DNA from: Zoogloea sp041917255
Lineage (GTDB): Bacteria > Pseudomonadota > Gammaproteobacteria > Burkholderiales > Rhodocyclaceae
Assembly: GCA_041917255.1 (NCBI GenBank)
Contig: JAYRYA010000002.1
Coordinates: 62,001 to 126,000, forward strand
DNA: 64,000 nt
Reading direction: 5' to 3'
In this document: positions 29,863 to 38,822 of the stretch, in pieces
Layout: each line of letters opens with the position of its first letter
Position numbering within the stretch: the stretch's first letter is position 1
Notes under the pieces: model-generated
Told to the model about the DNA's origin: nothing
Databases searched by the model: none
Seen by the model: only the letters and a program-made list of their open reading frames with translations
Program-made: the position numbers and the translations under genes

Positions 29863-31605
29863 CTACCACTCGAAGCCGCGGCGCTGGGGGGCTTGCGCCG
29901 CTGCGTTGCCGCGCAGGCCGGGGAGAAACTCGCGCAGGGCGTCGTCTTCGGTGCGGTAGGCGGCGTGGGGGGTAAGGTCGCTCCACAGGCCGGTGCGCTC
30001 CAGCACGTCGATCACCTGCTTCTTGAGGCCGCAGCAGGCAAGCGCGCGGCCATCGGCCAGCAGCTGTCGGCGGACGCGGCGCAGGGCATCGACACCGCTG
30101 GCGTCAATGGCGTTGATGCCGGCGCAGGCCAGCACCAGCACCTTCATGTCGGGTTGCCCGCGGCATGCGGCGAGCACGGCGTCTTCGAAGGTGGCCGCAT
30201 TGACGAAGTGCAGCGGGCCGTCGAAGCGCAGGATCGCCACCTGTGGGTGAGGTAGCGGCAGGCCGAAGCGCGCCGCGTCGCGCCAGGTGCCGTCCGGGTG
30301 ACGACCCAGCAATGCGACCCGGGGCGTCATGCTGCGATAGATCAGCAGCGCCAGGGACAGGAACAACCCGGCGAGGATGCCGATCTCCACATGGGGCGCA
30401 AAGGCCAGCGTCGCCACGAAGGCCACAGTGCCGGCCAGCCCGTCGTCACGGCCGGCCTGCCAGGCTTCGCGCAGCTGGGCGACAGACAGCAGCTTGGCCA
30501 GGGTGACGAGGATCACCGCCGCCAGCACCGGGCGAGGCACATGGGCGATGGGTTCGGGCACCAGCAGCAGGGCGCCCAGCACCACCACGGCGCCCACCAC
30601 CGACGCGACGCCGGTGCGGGCGCCGGCCGCCAGCAGAAAGGCCGAGCGGCCGAAGGATCCGCTCACCGGATAAGCCTGGCAGACCGAAGCCGTGAGCTTG
30701 GCGAGGCCCTGGCCGATGAGTTCCTGGTTGCCGTCCCAGCGCTGGCCGGTGCGTGCCGAGGCGAGCTTGCAGCTCGACATGGCCTCGATGAAGCTCACCA
30801 GCGCCAGCACGAAGGCCGAGGGCAGCAGGTCGGTGATCTGGGCCCAGTCTGTGCGTGGCAGCGAAAAGGCGAGGGTTTGTTCCGGCAGCCGGCCGACGAC
30901 CCGCCCGCCAGTGGATTCAAAGTCGGCCAGCCAGCCTACCGCGGCCAGCCCGGCCACCACTGCAAGTACGCCGGGGCCGCCTATCTTCAGGCGCTGCAGG
31001 ATCAGCAGCAACGCCACCGCCAGCCCGCCCAGCGCGGCGGAGGGCAGGTGCACATCGGGCAGCGCACGCACAATGTCGACAATCGCCTCGACGAAGGGCT
31101 TCTGCCCCGCCGACGACAGGCCCAGCAAGGTGGGCAGTTGGGCCGTGATGATGAGCAGCGAGCAGGCGTTGATGAAGCCGTGGAGCACCGGGTGCGACAG
31201 CAGATCGGCAAAGTGGGCGAGCCGCAGCAGCCCGAAGGCCAGTTGCAGGATGCCGGCCAGCAAGGCCAGCTGCACCGCCAGCAGCAGCCAGGTTTCGGAG
31301 CCGGGCAGGGCCAGCGGCGACAAGGCGGCGGCGGTGAGCAGGCTGGTGAGGGCGACCGGCCCCGTGTTCAGCTGAGCCGACGAGCCCCACAGGGCGCCGA
31401 CGATGGACGGCAGCAGCGACGCGTACAGGCCCACGTAGGCGGGCAGGCCGGCGAGCTGGGCGTAGGCCAGGGCCTGGGGAATCGCCACCAGGGCCACCGT
31501 GAAGCCGACGACAAGATCGTTGCGCACGGTGGCGGCGTCGAGCTGGCCGCGCCACGCGAGAAAAGGCAGCAGGCGATGCAGCAGCGGGGACGGGGCAGGG
31601 GGCAT
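29863..31605 (-). CDS. SulP-family anion transporter with STAS domain
   Basis: Inner-membrane transporter of 580 residues with about 10-12 hydrophobic segments (residues 25-400) and a C-terminal STAS domain (about 435-550). The signature GLYASLLPSIVGALWGSSAQ and the STAS core LVLACAGINAIDASGVDAL support the call. Family substrates include sulfate, bicarbonate and dicarboxylates; no carbonic anhydrase or sulfur gene is adjacent to tell them apart. It is followed on the same strand by the EF-G-like gene after about 100 bases, probably a separate function. Confidence 0.92.
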   Translation of the reverse strand: MPPAPSPLLHRLLPFLAWRGQLDAATVRNDLVVGFTVALVAIPQALAYAQLAGLPAYVGLYASLLPSIVGALWGSSAQLNTGPVALTSLLTAAALSPLALPGSETWLLLAVQLALLAGILQLAFGLLRLAHFADLLSHPVLHGFINACSLLIITAQLPTLLGLSSAGQKPFVEAIVDIVRALPDVHLPSAALGGLAVALLLILQRLKIGGPGVLAVVAGLAAVGWLADFESTGGRVVGRLPEQTLAFSLPRTDWAQITDLLPSAFVLALVSFIEAMSSCKLASARTGQRWDGNQELIGQGLAKLTASVCQAYPVSGSFGRSAFLLAAGARTGVASVVGAVVVLGALLLVPEPIAHVPRPVLAAVILVTLAKLLSVAQLREAWQAGRDDGLAGTVAFVATLAFAPHVEIGILAGLFLSLALLIYRSMTPRVALLGRHPDGTWRDAARFGLPLPHPQVAILRFDGPLHFVNAATFEDAVLAACRGQPDMKVLVLACAGINAIDASGVDALRRVRRQLLADGRALACCGLKKQVIDVLERTGLWSDLTPHAAYRTEDDALREFLPGLRGNAAAQAPQRRGFEW

Positions 31606-31865
31606 TGGAAAGGGCTCCCGGCGGGGAGATGCGGGGAATTCGAAAGTCTAGCGCGCTGGCGGGGGCCGGTCACGCAGAGGACTTCTCCGGTCGGGCATGT
31701 CTTCGTTGTCTCGCTGGGTGAAGAACGCCGGCCCTGAGGCCTGCCCGTGGCGCCATGTCCGGCGGGTGCGGCCAGCGCGACCGTCGATTCACCCGGGCCC
31801 CGATTGACCGGGCCGTGCTTTCGGCGGATGCTGGCCAGCCGTTTCTGCTCGTTTCGTGTTTTCCG

Positions 31866-33095
31866 ATGACCCCGTCCCCAGCCAATCCGCCGGCATCGGC
31901 CTCGTACTGGCCCCTCATCCTGGCCGCCTCGGCCGTGCTCATGGTCACTGTGGGCGTACGTCTGTCCCTCGGGCTTTATGTGTCGCCGATCAACTCCGCC
32001 ACCGGCATCGGCATCACCGGCATCAGCTTTGCGATGGCGGTGTCGCAGTTTGTCTGGGGGGCGTCGCAGCCGGTGTTTGGCGCCATCGCCGACCGTTACG
32101 GCCCGGCCGGGTCGCTGTTTGGTGGCGCGGTACTGATGGCCCTGGGGCTGGCGCTCACACCCTTCGTCGAAAGCCAGTTCGCGCTCACCGTCACCGTCGG
32201 CCTGATGGTGGCGGCCGGCGCCGGGGCGGGCAGCTTCTCGATCCTGCTGGGGGCGGTGTCCCAGCGCCTGCCGGCCGACAAGCGGGCGTTTGCGTCGGGC
32301 TTCATCAACGCCGGCGGCTCGTTCGGGCAGTTCGTCTTTGCCCCCCTGTCGCAGTTCTTGATTGGCGCTTACGGCTGGGTGACGGCCCTGTTCGGCCTTG
32401 CCGCGGCTACCCTGCTGACGATTCCGCTCTCGTGGCCCTTGCGCCACAAGGCCGAGCACCCGGCGGGTGGCGCAGCGGTGAGCATGAGCCTCACCGAACA
32501 ACTGCGCATCGCTTTCCGCGACCGAAGCTACTGGTGCCTGCACGCGGGCTTCTTCACGTGCGGCTTTCACATCGCCTTCCTGGTCACCCACCTGCCCGGC
32601 GCGGTGGATCTGTGCGGCCTGCCGGCCAGCGTGTCGGCCCTGTCGCTGGCACTGATCGGGCTCGCCAACATCGCTGGCAGCCTGTCGGCCGGCGCGCTAG
32701 GGCAGCATTACCGGATGAAGTGGCTGCTGGTGTGGATGTATGGCTCGCGGGCAGCGATGGTGGGCATCTACCTCGTCTCGCCCAAGACCGACCTGACCTT
32801 CTACCTCTTCGCCATTGGTCTGGGCCTTACCTGGCTCGCCACCGTGCCGCCCACTGCCGGGCTGGTGGGCAAGCTGTTCGGGCTGCGCTATCTGGGCACG
32901 CTGTTCGGGCTCACGCTGCTGTCCCACCAGATCGGCGCCTTCTTCGGCGCCTGGCTGGGCGGTATCGCGTTGGTGGAATCCGGCAGCTACGACTGGATGT
33001 GGTACGCCGACATGGTGCTGGCGGGCCTCGCCGCGCTGGTCAATCTGCCGATTCGGGAAGAAAAGCTGCAGCCCGCCGTCTGCGGCGCCCGCTGA
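31866..33095 (+). CDS. Major facilitator superfamily transporter
   Basis: A 409-residue, 12-segment membrane transporter. The MFS loop 2-3 motif appears as GAIADRYGPAGSLFGG, and the fold repeats with GxxxG-rich helices. The overall pattern (GVRLSLGLYVSPIN...ISFAMAVSQFVWGA) resembles the oxalate/formate-antiporter and monocarboxylate-type MFS subfamily; the substrate is unknown. I start at the ATG at 31866 (MTPSPANPP), since the longer frame upstream adds a polar Arg-rich leader before the first helix. No clear Shine-Dalgarno is visible. The roughly 260 bases separating it from divergent sulP show nothing I recognise. Its stop abuts the stop of the convergent acyltransferase gene. Confidence 0.9.
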   Translation: MTPSPANPPASASYWPLILAASAVLMVTVGVRLSLGLYVSPINSATGIGITGISFAMAVSQFVWGASQPVFGAIADRYGPAGSLFGGAVLMALGLALTPFVESQFALTVTVGLMVAAGAGAGSFSILLGAVSQRLPADKRAFASGFINAGGSFGQFVFAPLSQFLIGAYGWVTALFGLAAATLLTIPLSWPLRHKAEHPAGGAAVSMSLTEQLRIAFRDRSYWCLHAGFFTCGFHIAFLVTHLPGAVDLCGLPASVSALSLALIGLANIAGSLSAGALGQHYRMKWLLVWMYGSRAAMVGIYLVSPKTDLTFYLFAIGLGLTWLATVPPTAGLVGKLFGLRYLGTLFGLTLLSHQIGAFFGAWLGGIALVESGSYDWMWYADMVLAGLAALVNLPIREEKLQPAVCGAR

Positions 33096-34223
33096 TCACC
33101 CGTCCTGCCGCTTGAACGGCAGGTGCTCGGTCAGCTCGTCCAGATAGCCGTCCACGCCGTCCCGTTCCTGGGCCAGAAAGCGTCGCACCGCATCCCGGAA
33201 GCGTGGATCGGCGATCCAGTGGGCGGAGGCGGTGCGAACCGGCTCCAGTCCGCGCGAAAGCTTGTGCTCACCCTGGGCGCCGCCCTCGAAGCGAGCAAGA
33301 CCTTGGCGGATCGCGTAATCGATGGCCTGGTAATAGCAAGCCTCGAAGTGCAGACAGGGGATGAACTCCGTCGCGCCCCAGTAGCGGCCGTAGAGCGCCT
33401 CGGCATCCTGTAGAAAGAGGCTGGCCGCCACTGGCTGGCCAACGCGTTCGGCGATCATCAGCACACAGGCCTCGGGCCGGGTGCGGTGGAAATCCTCGAA
33501 GAAGCCCAGCGTGAGATAGGGCGATGAGCGGTGCTCGGCGTAGGTGCGGCAGTAGCAGGCGTGGAAGAACGCCCAGTCGTCCGCGCCAATGGCTGCACTC
33601 TGAAGCACCCGGAAAGTCACCCCCGCATCCGCCACCTTGCGCCGCTCCTGGCGGATCTTCTTGCGCTTGGGCTGGGCGAGGCGGGCGAGGAAGTCGTCGA
33701 AATCCCGGTAGCCGGCGTTCTGCCAGTGAAACTGCACGCCGTGGCGGATCTCCAGCCCGGCCTCGGCGAGCCAGCGGGTTTCCTCGTCGGTGGGGAACAG
33801 CACATGCAGCGACGAGGCGTCAGCATCCCGCACGTGGTCGATCACCCGGCTTACCAGCGCCCGCCGGCTCGCCTCATCCACCCCCAGCACCCGCAGGCCC
33901 GGCACCGGCGTGAAGGGCAGGGCCGACAGCCACTTGGGGTAGTAGTCCAGCCCGTGGCGCCGGTAGGCATCCGCCCACGCCCAGTCGAACACGTACTCAC
34001 CGTAGGAATGGTGCTTGAGGTAGAGCGGCATCGCTGCCAGGAGGTGGTCGCCGTCCCACAGTGCGGCGTGTTGCGGCACCCATCCTGTGCCCGGCGCCAC
34101 GCAGTCACTGGCTTCCAGCGACGCCAGAAAGGCGTGGGACAGGCAGGGCTGATCGCCGGCGAGGGCGTCCCAGTGGTCGGCAGGGATCTCGGCGATGGCG
34201 GGGTGGAGTCGGAAATCGGGCAT
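33096..34223 (-). CDS. FemAB-like/GNAT N-acyltransferase (DUF482 family)
   Basis: A 375-residue protein of the family annotated as peptidoglycan-biosynthesis-like or DUF482 acyltransferases. Conserved stretches include PCLSHAFLASLEASDC, HSYGEYVFDWAWADAY, the basic KRKKIRQERRK patch, and YGRYWGATEFIPCLHFEACYYQAIDYAI. Family members have two tandem GNAT folds; the substrate is not established. The ATG at 34223 (MPDFRLHPAI) is preferred over a frame extending toward nadE. It is divergent from nadE with about 60 bases between starts, so the promoters face each other closely. Confidence 0.85.
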   Translation of the reverse strand: MPDFRLHPAIAEIPADHWDALAGDQPCLSHAFLASLEASDCVAPGTGWVPQHAALWDGDHLLAAMPLYLKHHSYGEYVFDWAWADAYRRHGLDYYPKWLSALPFTPVPGLRVLGVDEASRRALVSRVIDHVRDADASSLHVLFPTDEETRWLAEAGLEIRHGVQFHWQNAGYRDFDDFLARLAQPKRKKIRQERRKVADAGVTFRVLQSAAIGADDWAFFHACYCRTYAEHRSSPYLTLGFFEDFHRTRPEACVLMIAERVGQPVAASLFLQDAEALYGRYWGATEFIPCLHFEACYYQAIDYAIRQGLARFEGGAQGEHKLSRGLEPVRTASAHWIADPRFRDAVRRFLAQERDGVDGYLDELTEHLPFKRQDG

Positions 34224-34268
34224 GGGCGTGGAAGCGGTTCGGTCAGCCCGGATGCTACACGTTGGCGG

Positions 34269-34274
34269 TATAGT
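34269..34274 (+). promoter_or_regulatory. TATAGT -10 element for nadE, probably giving a leaderless mRNA
   Basis: TATAGT ends 8 bases before the nadE ATG with only C/G-rich bases between and no Shine-Dalgarno. The geometry matches crcB in this window. Confidence 0.45.
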
Positions 34275-34282
34275 GTCGCCCC

Positions 34283-35902
34283 ATGAAAACCCCACTCTGC
34301 GTCGCGATTGCCCAGATCAATTCGGTCGTGGGCGATATCTCCGGCAATGCGCGCCGGATCCTGGAAGCGGTGACCCGGGCCAAGGCCGCGGGCGCCGATG
34401 TGGTCCTCACCCCTGAACTCGCCCTGTGCGGCTACCCGGCCGAGGATCTGCTCCTGCGGCCGGCCTTCATCGACACCTGCGCCGACGAGCTGGCGGCCCT
34501 CGCCACCCAGGTGCAGGGCATCACCGTGCTGGTCGGTTATCCCGCGTTGTTTGGCGGCGAGCGCTACAACGCCGCCGCGGTGATCCGCGATGGGCGCATC
34601 ACCCACACCTATTTCAAGCACCGCCTGCCCAACTACGAAGTCTTCGACGAAGAGCGCTACTTCGAGCCCGGCACTGAAGCCTGCGTGTTCGAGCTGAAGG
34701 GCGTGAAGATCGGCGTAAACATCTGCGCCGACGTGTGGGAGGCCGGCGCCGCCGACGGTGCCCGCGAAGCCGGCGCCGAGCTGCTGCTGGTGCTCAACGC
34801 CTCGCCCTTCCACATGAACAAGCAGCAGCTGCGCTACGAGGTGCTGCGCGAGCGCATCGCCGACACCGGTCTGCCGGTGGCCTACTGCAACCTGGTGGGT
34901 GGGCAGGACGAGCTGGTCTTTGACGGCGGCTCCTTCGCGCTCGACGAGGACGGCACGCTGGCCTGGCAGGGTGAGATGTTTGCCGAGGGTCTGTCGCTGC
35001 TGCACTTCGCCGATGGCCGATGGCAGGAGCGCAGCGTGCCCGCCGAGCGCCCCGTCGAGGCCGACGTTTATCAGGCGCTGGTGCTCGGCGTGCGCGACTA
35101 TCTGGGCAAGAACGGCTTCCCGGGCGCGCTGATCGGCCTGTCCGGTGGCGTGGATTCGGCGCTGACCCTGGCCATCGCCGTGGACGCCCTGGGCGCCGAC
35201 AAGGTGCGCGCGGTGATGATGCCCTCGCCCTACACCGCGCAGATGAGCCTGGACGACTCCCGCGAGATGGTCCGCCGGATCGGTGTGCGCTACGACGAGA
35301 TCGCCATCGAGCCGGCCATGCAGACCTTCGCCGCGATGCTGGCACCCCAGTTCGCCGGTCTGCCCGAGGATACGACCGAGGAAAACCTCCAGTCGCGCAT
35401 CCGCGGGATGATCCTGATGGCACTCTCCAACAAGACCGGCGCCATCGTGCTCACCACCGGCAACAAGAGCGAGATGGCCACCGGCTACGCCACGCTGTAT
35501 GGCGACATGGCCGGCGGGTTCGCGGTCATCAAGGACATCTACAAGACCTTCGTCTATCGCCTGTGCGCCTGGCGCAACGCCCAGCCTGGCGGCCCGGTGA
35601 TTCCCGACAACATCCTCACCCGGCCGCCTTCGGCCGAGCTCAAGCCCGACCAGTGCGACCAGGATTCCCTGCCGCCCTACGAAGTGCTCGACGCCATCAT
35701 CGCTGCCTACATGGAAGACGACCTGTCGCCCCGCGAGATCGTCGCCCAGGGCTACCCGGAGGTGGATGTGTACCGCGCCGTCGCGATGCTCCGCCGCAAC
35801 GAGTACAAGCGTCGCCAGTCGCCGCCGGGGGTGCGCGTCACCCAGCGAGGCTTCGGCAAGGACTGGCGCTACCCGATCACGTCCCGCTACCGCGACGCCT
35901 GA
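34283..35902 (+). CDS. nadE: Glutamine-dependent NAD+ synthetase
   Basis: Converts deamido-NAD to NAD using ammonia released from glutamine, 539 residues. The N-terminal nitrilase-fold glutaminase carries Glu45 in LTPELALCGYP, the catalytic Lys in YFKHRLPNYEVFDE and the catalytic Cys in GVNICADVW. The C-terminal synthetase has the PP-loop LSGGVDSALTLAIA and TTGNKSEMATGYATLYGDM. Both halves are complete. It is followed closely by glnB, which has its own -10 element. Confidence 0.96.
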   Translation: MKTPLCVAIAQINSVVGDISGNARRILEAVTRAKAAGADVVLTPELALCGYPAEDLLLRPAFIDTCADELAALATQVQGITVLVGYPALFGGERYNAAAVIRDGRITHTYFKHRLPNYEVFDEERYFEPGTEACVFELKGVKIGVNICADVWEAGAADGAREAGAELLLVLNASPFHMNKQQLRYEVLRERIADTGLPVAYCNLVGGQDELVFDGGSFALDEDGTLAWQGEMFAEGLSLLHFADGRWQERSVPAERPVEADVYQALVLGVRDYLGKNGFPGALIGLSGGVDSALTLAIAVDALGADKVRAVMMPSPYTAQMSLDDSREMVRRIGVRYDEIAIEPAMQTFAAMLAPQFAGLPEDTTEENLQSRIRGMILMALSNKTGAIVLTTGNKSEMATGYATLYGDMAGGFAVIKDIYKTFVYRLCAWRNAQPGGPVIPDNILTRPPSAELKPDQCDQDSLPPYEVLDAIIAAYMEDDLSPREIVAQGYPEVDVYRAVAMLRRNEYKRRQSPPGVRVTQRGFGKDWRYPITSRYRDA

Positions 35903-35942
35903 GCCCCGCCCATCCGCAACCCGATGGCCCGGCCTTTCGGGC

Positions 35943-35948
35943 TAGAAT
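35943..35948 (+). promoter_or_regulatory. TAGAAT -10 element upstream of glnB
   Basis: TAGAAT 26 bases before the glnB ATG; a CTGGAG Shine-Dalgarno lies between. No convincing -35 hexamer or sigma54 GG-N10-GC element was seen. Confidence 0.4.
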
Positions 35949-35974
35949 GCAGAATCGTTTCCTGGAGACCGCCA

Positions 35975-36313
35975 ATGAAAAAAATCGAAGCCGTGATCAA
36001 GCCCTTCAAGCTGGATGAAGTCCGCGAGGCCCTGTCCGAGGTCGGCATCACCGGCCTGACCGTTACCGAAGTGAAGGGTTTTGGCCGGCAGAAGGGCCAC
36101 ACCGAGCTCTACCGCGGCGCCGAATACGTCGTCGATTTCCTGCCCAAGATCAAGATCGAGGTGGTGGTTGCCGGCGACGTGGTCGAGCAGGCCGTGGACG
36201 CCATCATCAAGGCCGCCCGCACCGGCAAGATCGGCGACGGCAAGATCTTCGTGATGCCGGTCGAGCAGGTTGTCCGCATCCGTACCGGCGAGACCAACGA
36301 ATCGGCGATCTGA
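35975..36313 (+). CDS. glnB: Nitrogen regulatory protein PII
   Basis: A 112-residue trimeric signal protein sensing 2-oxoglutarate, ATP/ADP and, through uridylylation, glutamine. The sequence MKKIEAVIKPFKLDEVREAL is canonical. The T-loop carries the uridylylated Tyr51 in ELYRGAEYVVDFLPK, and the C-terminal GKIGDGKIFV B-loop/C-loop is present. The ATG at 35975 gives exactly the family length; the upstream extension is spurious. It has no adjacent amtB, so GlnB rather than GlnK is favoured. Confidence 0.95.
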   Translation: MKKIEAVIKPFKLDEVREALSEVGITGLTVTEVKGFGRQKGHTELYRGAEYVVDFLPKIKIEVVVAGDVVEQAVDAIIKAARTGKIGDGKIFVMPVEQVVRIRTGETNESAI

Positions 36314-36335
36314 TCCGCGCTCAAGTCAGCCCAAG

Positions 36336-36371
36336 GCAGAAGGCCCGGTCATGCGCCGGGCCTTCTGCTTT
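36336..36371 (+). terminator. Intrinsic terminator of glnB
   Basis: Thirteen-bp stem (GCAGAAGGCCCGG and complement) with a 7-base loop followed by TTT, 23 bases past the glnB stop. Confidence 0.75.
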
Positions 36372-36401
36372 CCGGCGGGCCGGTGGCGATGGGGCTTTTG
36401 C

Positions 36402-36407
36402 TAGAAT
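36402..36407 (+). promoter_or_regulatory. TAGAAT -10 element upstream of gltX
   Basis: TTGCTAGAATC places TAGAAT 31 bases before the gltX ATG, just past the glnB terminator. Confidence 0.45.
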
Positions 36408-36438
36408 CGCGGCTTTCGTCTTCACCCGGAATTCCGCC

Positions 36439-37836
36439 ATGGCTTCTACCGTCCGCACCCGCTTCGCTCCCAGCCCCACCGGCTACCTGCACATCGGGGG
36501 CGCGCGTACGGCGCTGTTCTCGTGGGCCTACGCCCGTCGCCACGGCGGCACCTTCATCCTGCGCATCGAGGACACCGACGTGGCCCGCTCCACGCCCGAG
36601 GCCGTCCAGGCCATCCTCGACGGCATGAGCTGGCTCGACCTGAACTGGGACGAAGGTCCGTTCTACCAGATGCAGCGGATGGACCGGTACAAGGAAGTCA
36701 TCCAGCAGATGCTTGCCGCCGGCAGCGCCTACCCGTGCTACATGCCGCCCGAAGAGCTCGACGCCCTGCGCGAGGCCCAGCGTGCCCGCGGCGAAAAGCC
36801 CCGCTACGATGGCCGCTGGCGGCCCGAGGCCGGCAAGGTGCTGCCCGAGCCGCCTGCCGGCGTGCAACCGGTGATCCGCTTCAAGAACCCGACGGAGGGC
36901 GTGGTCGCCTGGGACGATCTGGTGAAAGGCCGCATCGAGATCGGCAACGCCGAGATGGACGACCTCATCATCGCCCGCGCCGACGGTACGCCCACCTACA
37001 ACTTCTGCGTGGTGGTGGACGACTGGGACATGGGCATCACCCAGGTCATCCGCGGCGACGACCACGTGAACAACACCCCGCGCCAGATCAACATCCTTCA
37101 GGCCCTGGGCGCCACCGTGCCCCAGTACGCCCACCTGTCGATGATCCTCGGCGACGACGGCCAGAAGCTCTCCAAGCGCCACGGCGCGGTGAGCGTCACC
37201 CAGTACGACGACGACGGCTACCTGCCCGAAGCCGTCATCAACTACCTGGCCCGCCTGGGCTGGAGCCACGGCGACGACGAGATCTTCTCCCGCGAGCAGC
37301 TGGTGGAATGGTTCGACCTGGACCACATCACCCCGTCCGCCGCCCAGTTCAACACCGAAAAGCTCAAGTGGCTCAACGCCCACTACATCAAGCAGACCGA
37401 CAACGCCCGGCTGGCCGCGGATGTATCGCGCCGGCTCGCCCAGCGCGGTGTCGATCCGGAAACCGGCCCCGCCCTGGAGGCGCTGATCGCCCTGTATAAG
37501 GACCGCGTGTCCACGCTCGTTGAACTTGCCGACGCCGCAGAACCGTTCTACATCGACCTGCACCCGGCGCCCGAGCTCCTCGCCCAGCACCTTACCGACG
37601 CCGCCCGCACCGCGCTCGCCACCCTGCGCGCCAAGCTGGCCGACGTTGCCTGGGAGAAGGCACTGCTGAGCGGCGCGATCAAGGAAACCTGCACCGCCCA
37701 CGGCGTGAAGATGCCCCAGGTGGCGATTCCGCTGCGTGTTGCGCTGCTGGGCCAGCCCCAGACGCCGTCCATTGACGCCGTGCTCGAGACCATGGGCCGC
37801 GAGCTGGTGCTCGCGCGGCTGGATCGGGTGCTGTAA
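36439..37836 (+). CDS. gltX: Glutamyl-tRNA synthetase
   Basis: Class I synthetase of 465 residues charging tRNA-Glu. The HIGH motif is FAPSPTGYLHIGGARTALF near the N-terminus, and the KMSKS loop is KLSKRHGAVSV. The C-terminal anticodon-binding domain is helical, as in bacterial GluRS. Start ATG 36439 matches the family N-terminus exactly. It is transcribed alone between two clear terminators. Confidence 0.97.
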   Translation: MASTVRTRFAPSPTGYLHIGGARTALFSWAYARRHGGTFILRIEDTDVARSTPEAVQAILDGMSWLDLNWDEGPFYQMQRMDRYKEVIQQMLAAGSAYPCYMPPEELDALREAQRARGEKPRYDGRWRPEAGKVLPEPPAGVQPVIRFKNPTEGVVAWDDLVKGRIEIGNAEMDDLIIARADGTPTYNFCVVVDDWDMGITQVIRGDDHVNNTPRQINILQALGATVPQYAHLSMILGDDGQKLSKRHGAVSVTQYDDDGYLPEAVINYLARLGWSHGDDEIFSREQLVEWFDLDHITPSAAQFNTEKLKWLNAHYIKQTDNARLAADVSRRLAQRGVDPETGPALEALIALYKDRVSTLVELADAAEPFYIDLHPAPELLAQHLTDAARTALATLRAKLADVAWEKALLSGAIKETCTAHGVKMPQVAIPLRVALLGQPQTPSIDAVLETMGRELVLARLDRVL

Positions 37837-37863
37837 GCCCAGCCGTCGACAGGCGTTCGAACA

Positions 37864-37898
37864 ACAAAAAGCGCGGCCCGAGGGTCGCGCTTTTTGTT
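37864..37898. terminator. Bidirectional terminator between gltX and the glycine-zipper gene
   Basis: AAAAAGCGCG and CGCGCTTTTT arms around a 10-base loop, giving a T-run on both strands. It serves gltX on the plus strand and the convergent gene ending at 37912. Confidence 0.85.
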
Positions 37899-37911
37899 TG
37901 GGCCGGCTGGA

Positions 37912-38721
37912 TCAGAAGTCGGCGCTGCGGCGGGGTTGTTCGGCGCCGGCAACGATCTGCCCGTTACGCACCCGCACCGGGTCGCCCACGCGCCAGACTG
38001 GCGCGCTCTGCTGCTCGATCACCCGGCGGGTGCCGTCTTCGAGCTTCACGGTGATCTGGTAGTGGCTGACGGTCCGGTAGCGGCGCTCTGCCTCGTTGCC
38101 GGCAAAGCCGCCCAAAACCGCGCCACCGATGCGTGCGATCTGCTTGCCGGAGCCTTCGCCGACCTGGTGGCCCAGCACACCGCCCAGGATGGCGCCGCCG
38201 ATCGCGCCGAGGCCGCTGCCTTCGCCCTTCTGCTGGATCGCCTCGATCTGCTCGATCACACCGCAGTCGCGGCAGATCGCGGGCGGCGCATCGGCAACAC
38301 GCCGACCGCCATACTCGCCCGGCGCAGGGGTGTCGCGTGGCGCCGGTACGGCGTCGGCGGGGGGCGGGTTGCCAGCCGCGGCGGCCTGGGCCGGCTTGGG
38401 ATGGGGCTTGGGTTTCGGGGGTGCCGGCTTGGCCGGGGCGGGCGAGCTGTGCTCGGCCTTCGCGGCGAGCGGTTCGGGCTTGGTCTCGACGACGCTTGCG
38501 GGTGCCGGAGCGGGTTCGGCGGCTGCGATGGGGGCAGGCGCCTCGAGGGGTTTGATGGGCTGGGCAGGGGCGGTGGCCACGTTTTCGATGGGCGCGGGTT
38601 TGCTCAGGTCTGGCAAGACACCAGCCAGTTTGGCAACGCCGGCAAGACTGACGGCGGTGACGGATGCTGCGGCGACCCAGAGCATCGGGTGCAGGCCGGG
38701 TTTGTTCGGGTTGGTGCTCAT
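37912..38721 (-). CDS. Glycine-zipper 2TM domain protein with a Pro/Ala/Lys-rich linker
   Basis: A 269-residue envelope protein. An N-terminal hydrophobic anchor (about residues 12-35) without a clear cleavage site is followed by a roughly 100-residue Pro/Ala/Lys/Glu-rich linker. A CRDCG motif (about 155) comes next, then a glycine-zipper segment (GAIGGAILGGVLGHQVG and a second GGAVLGGFAGNEAERR). A C-terminal beta-rich part ends in SADF. The zipper and the YRTVSHYQITVKLEDG tail resemble SlyB/17-kDa surface antigens. The ATG at 38721 has GGAG at good spacing. It is probably anchored in the inner membrane and reaches across the periplasm; partner unknown. Confidence 0.85.
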   Translation of the reverse strand: MSTNPNKPGLHPMLWVAAASVTAVSLAGVAKLAGVLPDLSKPAPIENVATAPAQPIKPLEAPAPIAAAEPAPAPASVVETKPEPLAAKAEHSSPAPAKPAPPKPKPHPKPAQAAAAGNPPPADAVPAPRDTPAPGEYGGRRVADAPPAICRDCGVIEQIEAIQQKGEGSGLGAIGGAILGGVLGHQVGEGSGKQIARIGGAVLGGFAGNEAERRYRTVSHYQITVKLEDGTRRVIEQQSAPVWRVGDPVRVRNGQIVAGAEQPRRSADF

Positions 38722-38822
38722 GGCTTTTCTCCGTTCGGGATACGAGCTTAACGCCGTCTCTTCGTCCGGGCGCACTGCAGCAATGGCCGCTTACAAAATC
38801 ACGCGGCGGGCGCAGAGGCGGG

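Noticed and set aside
37840..37870. GTTCGAA near 37855 as a tRNA T-arm
   Set aside because: No cloverleaf can be built around it; it lies between gltX and its terminator.
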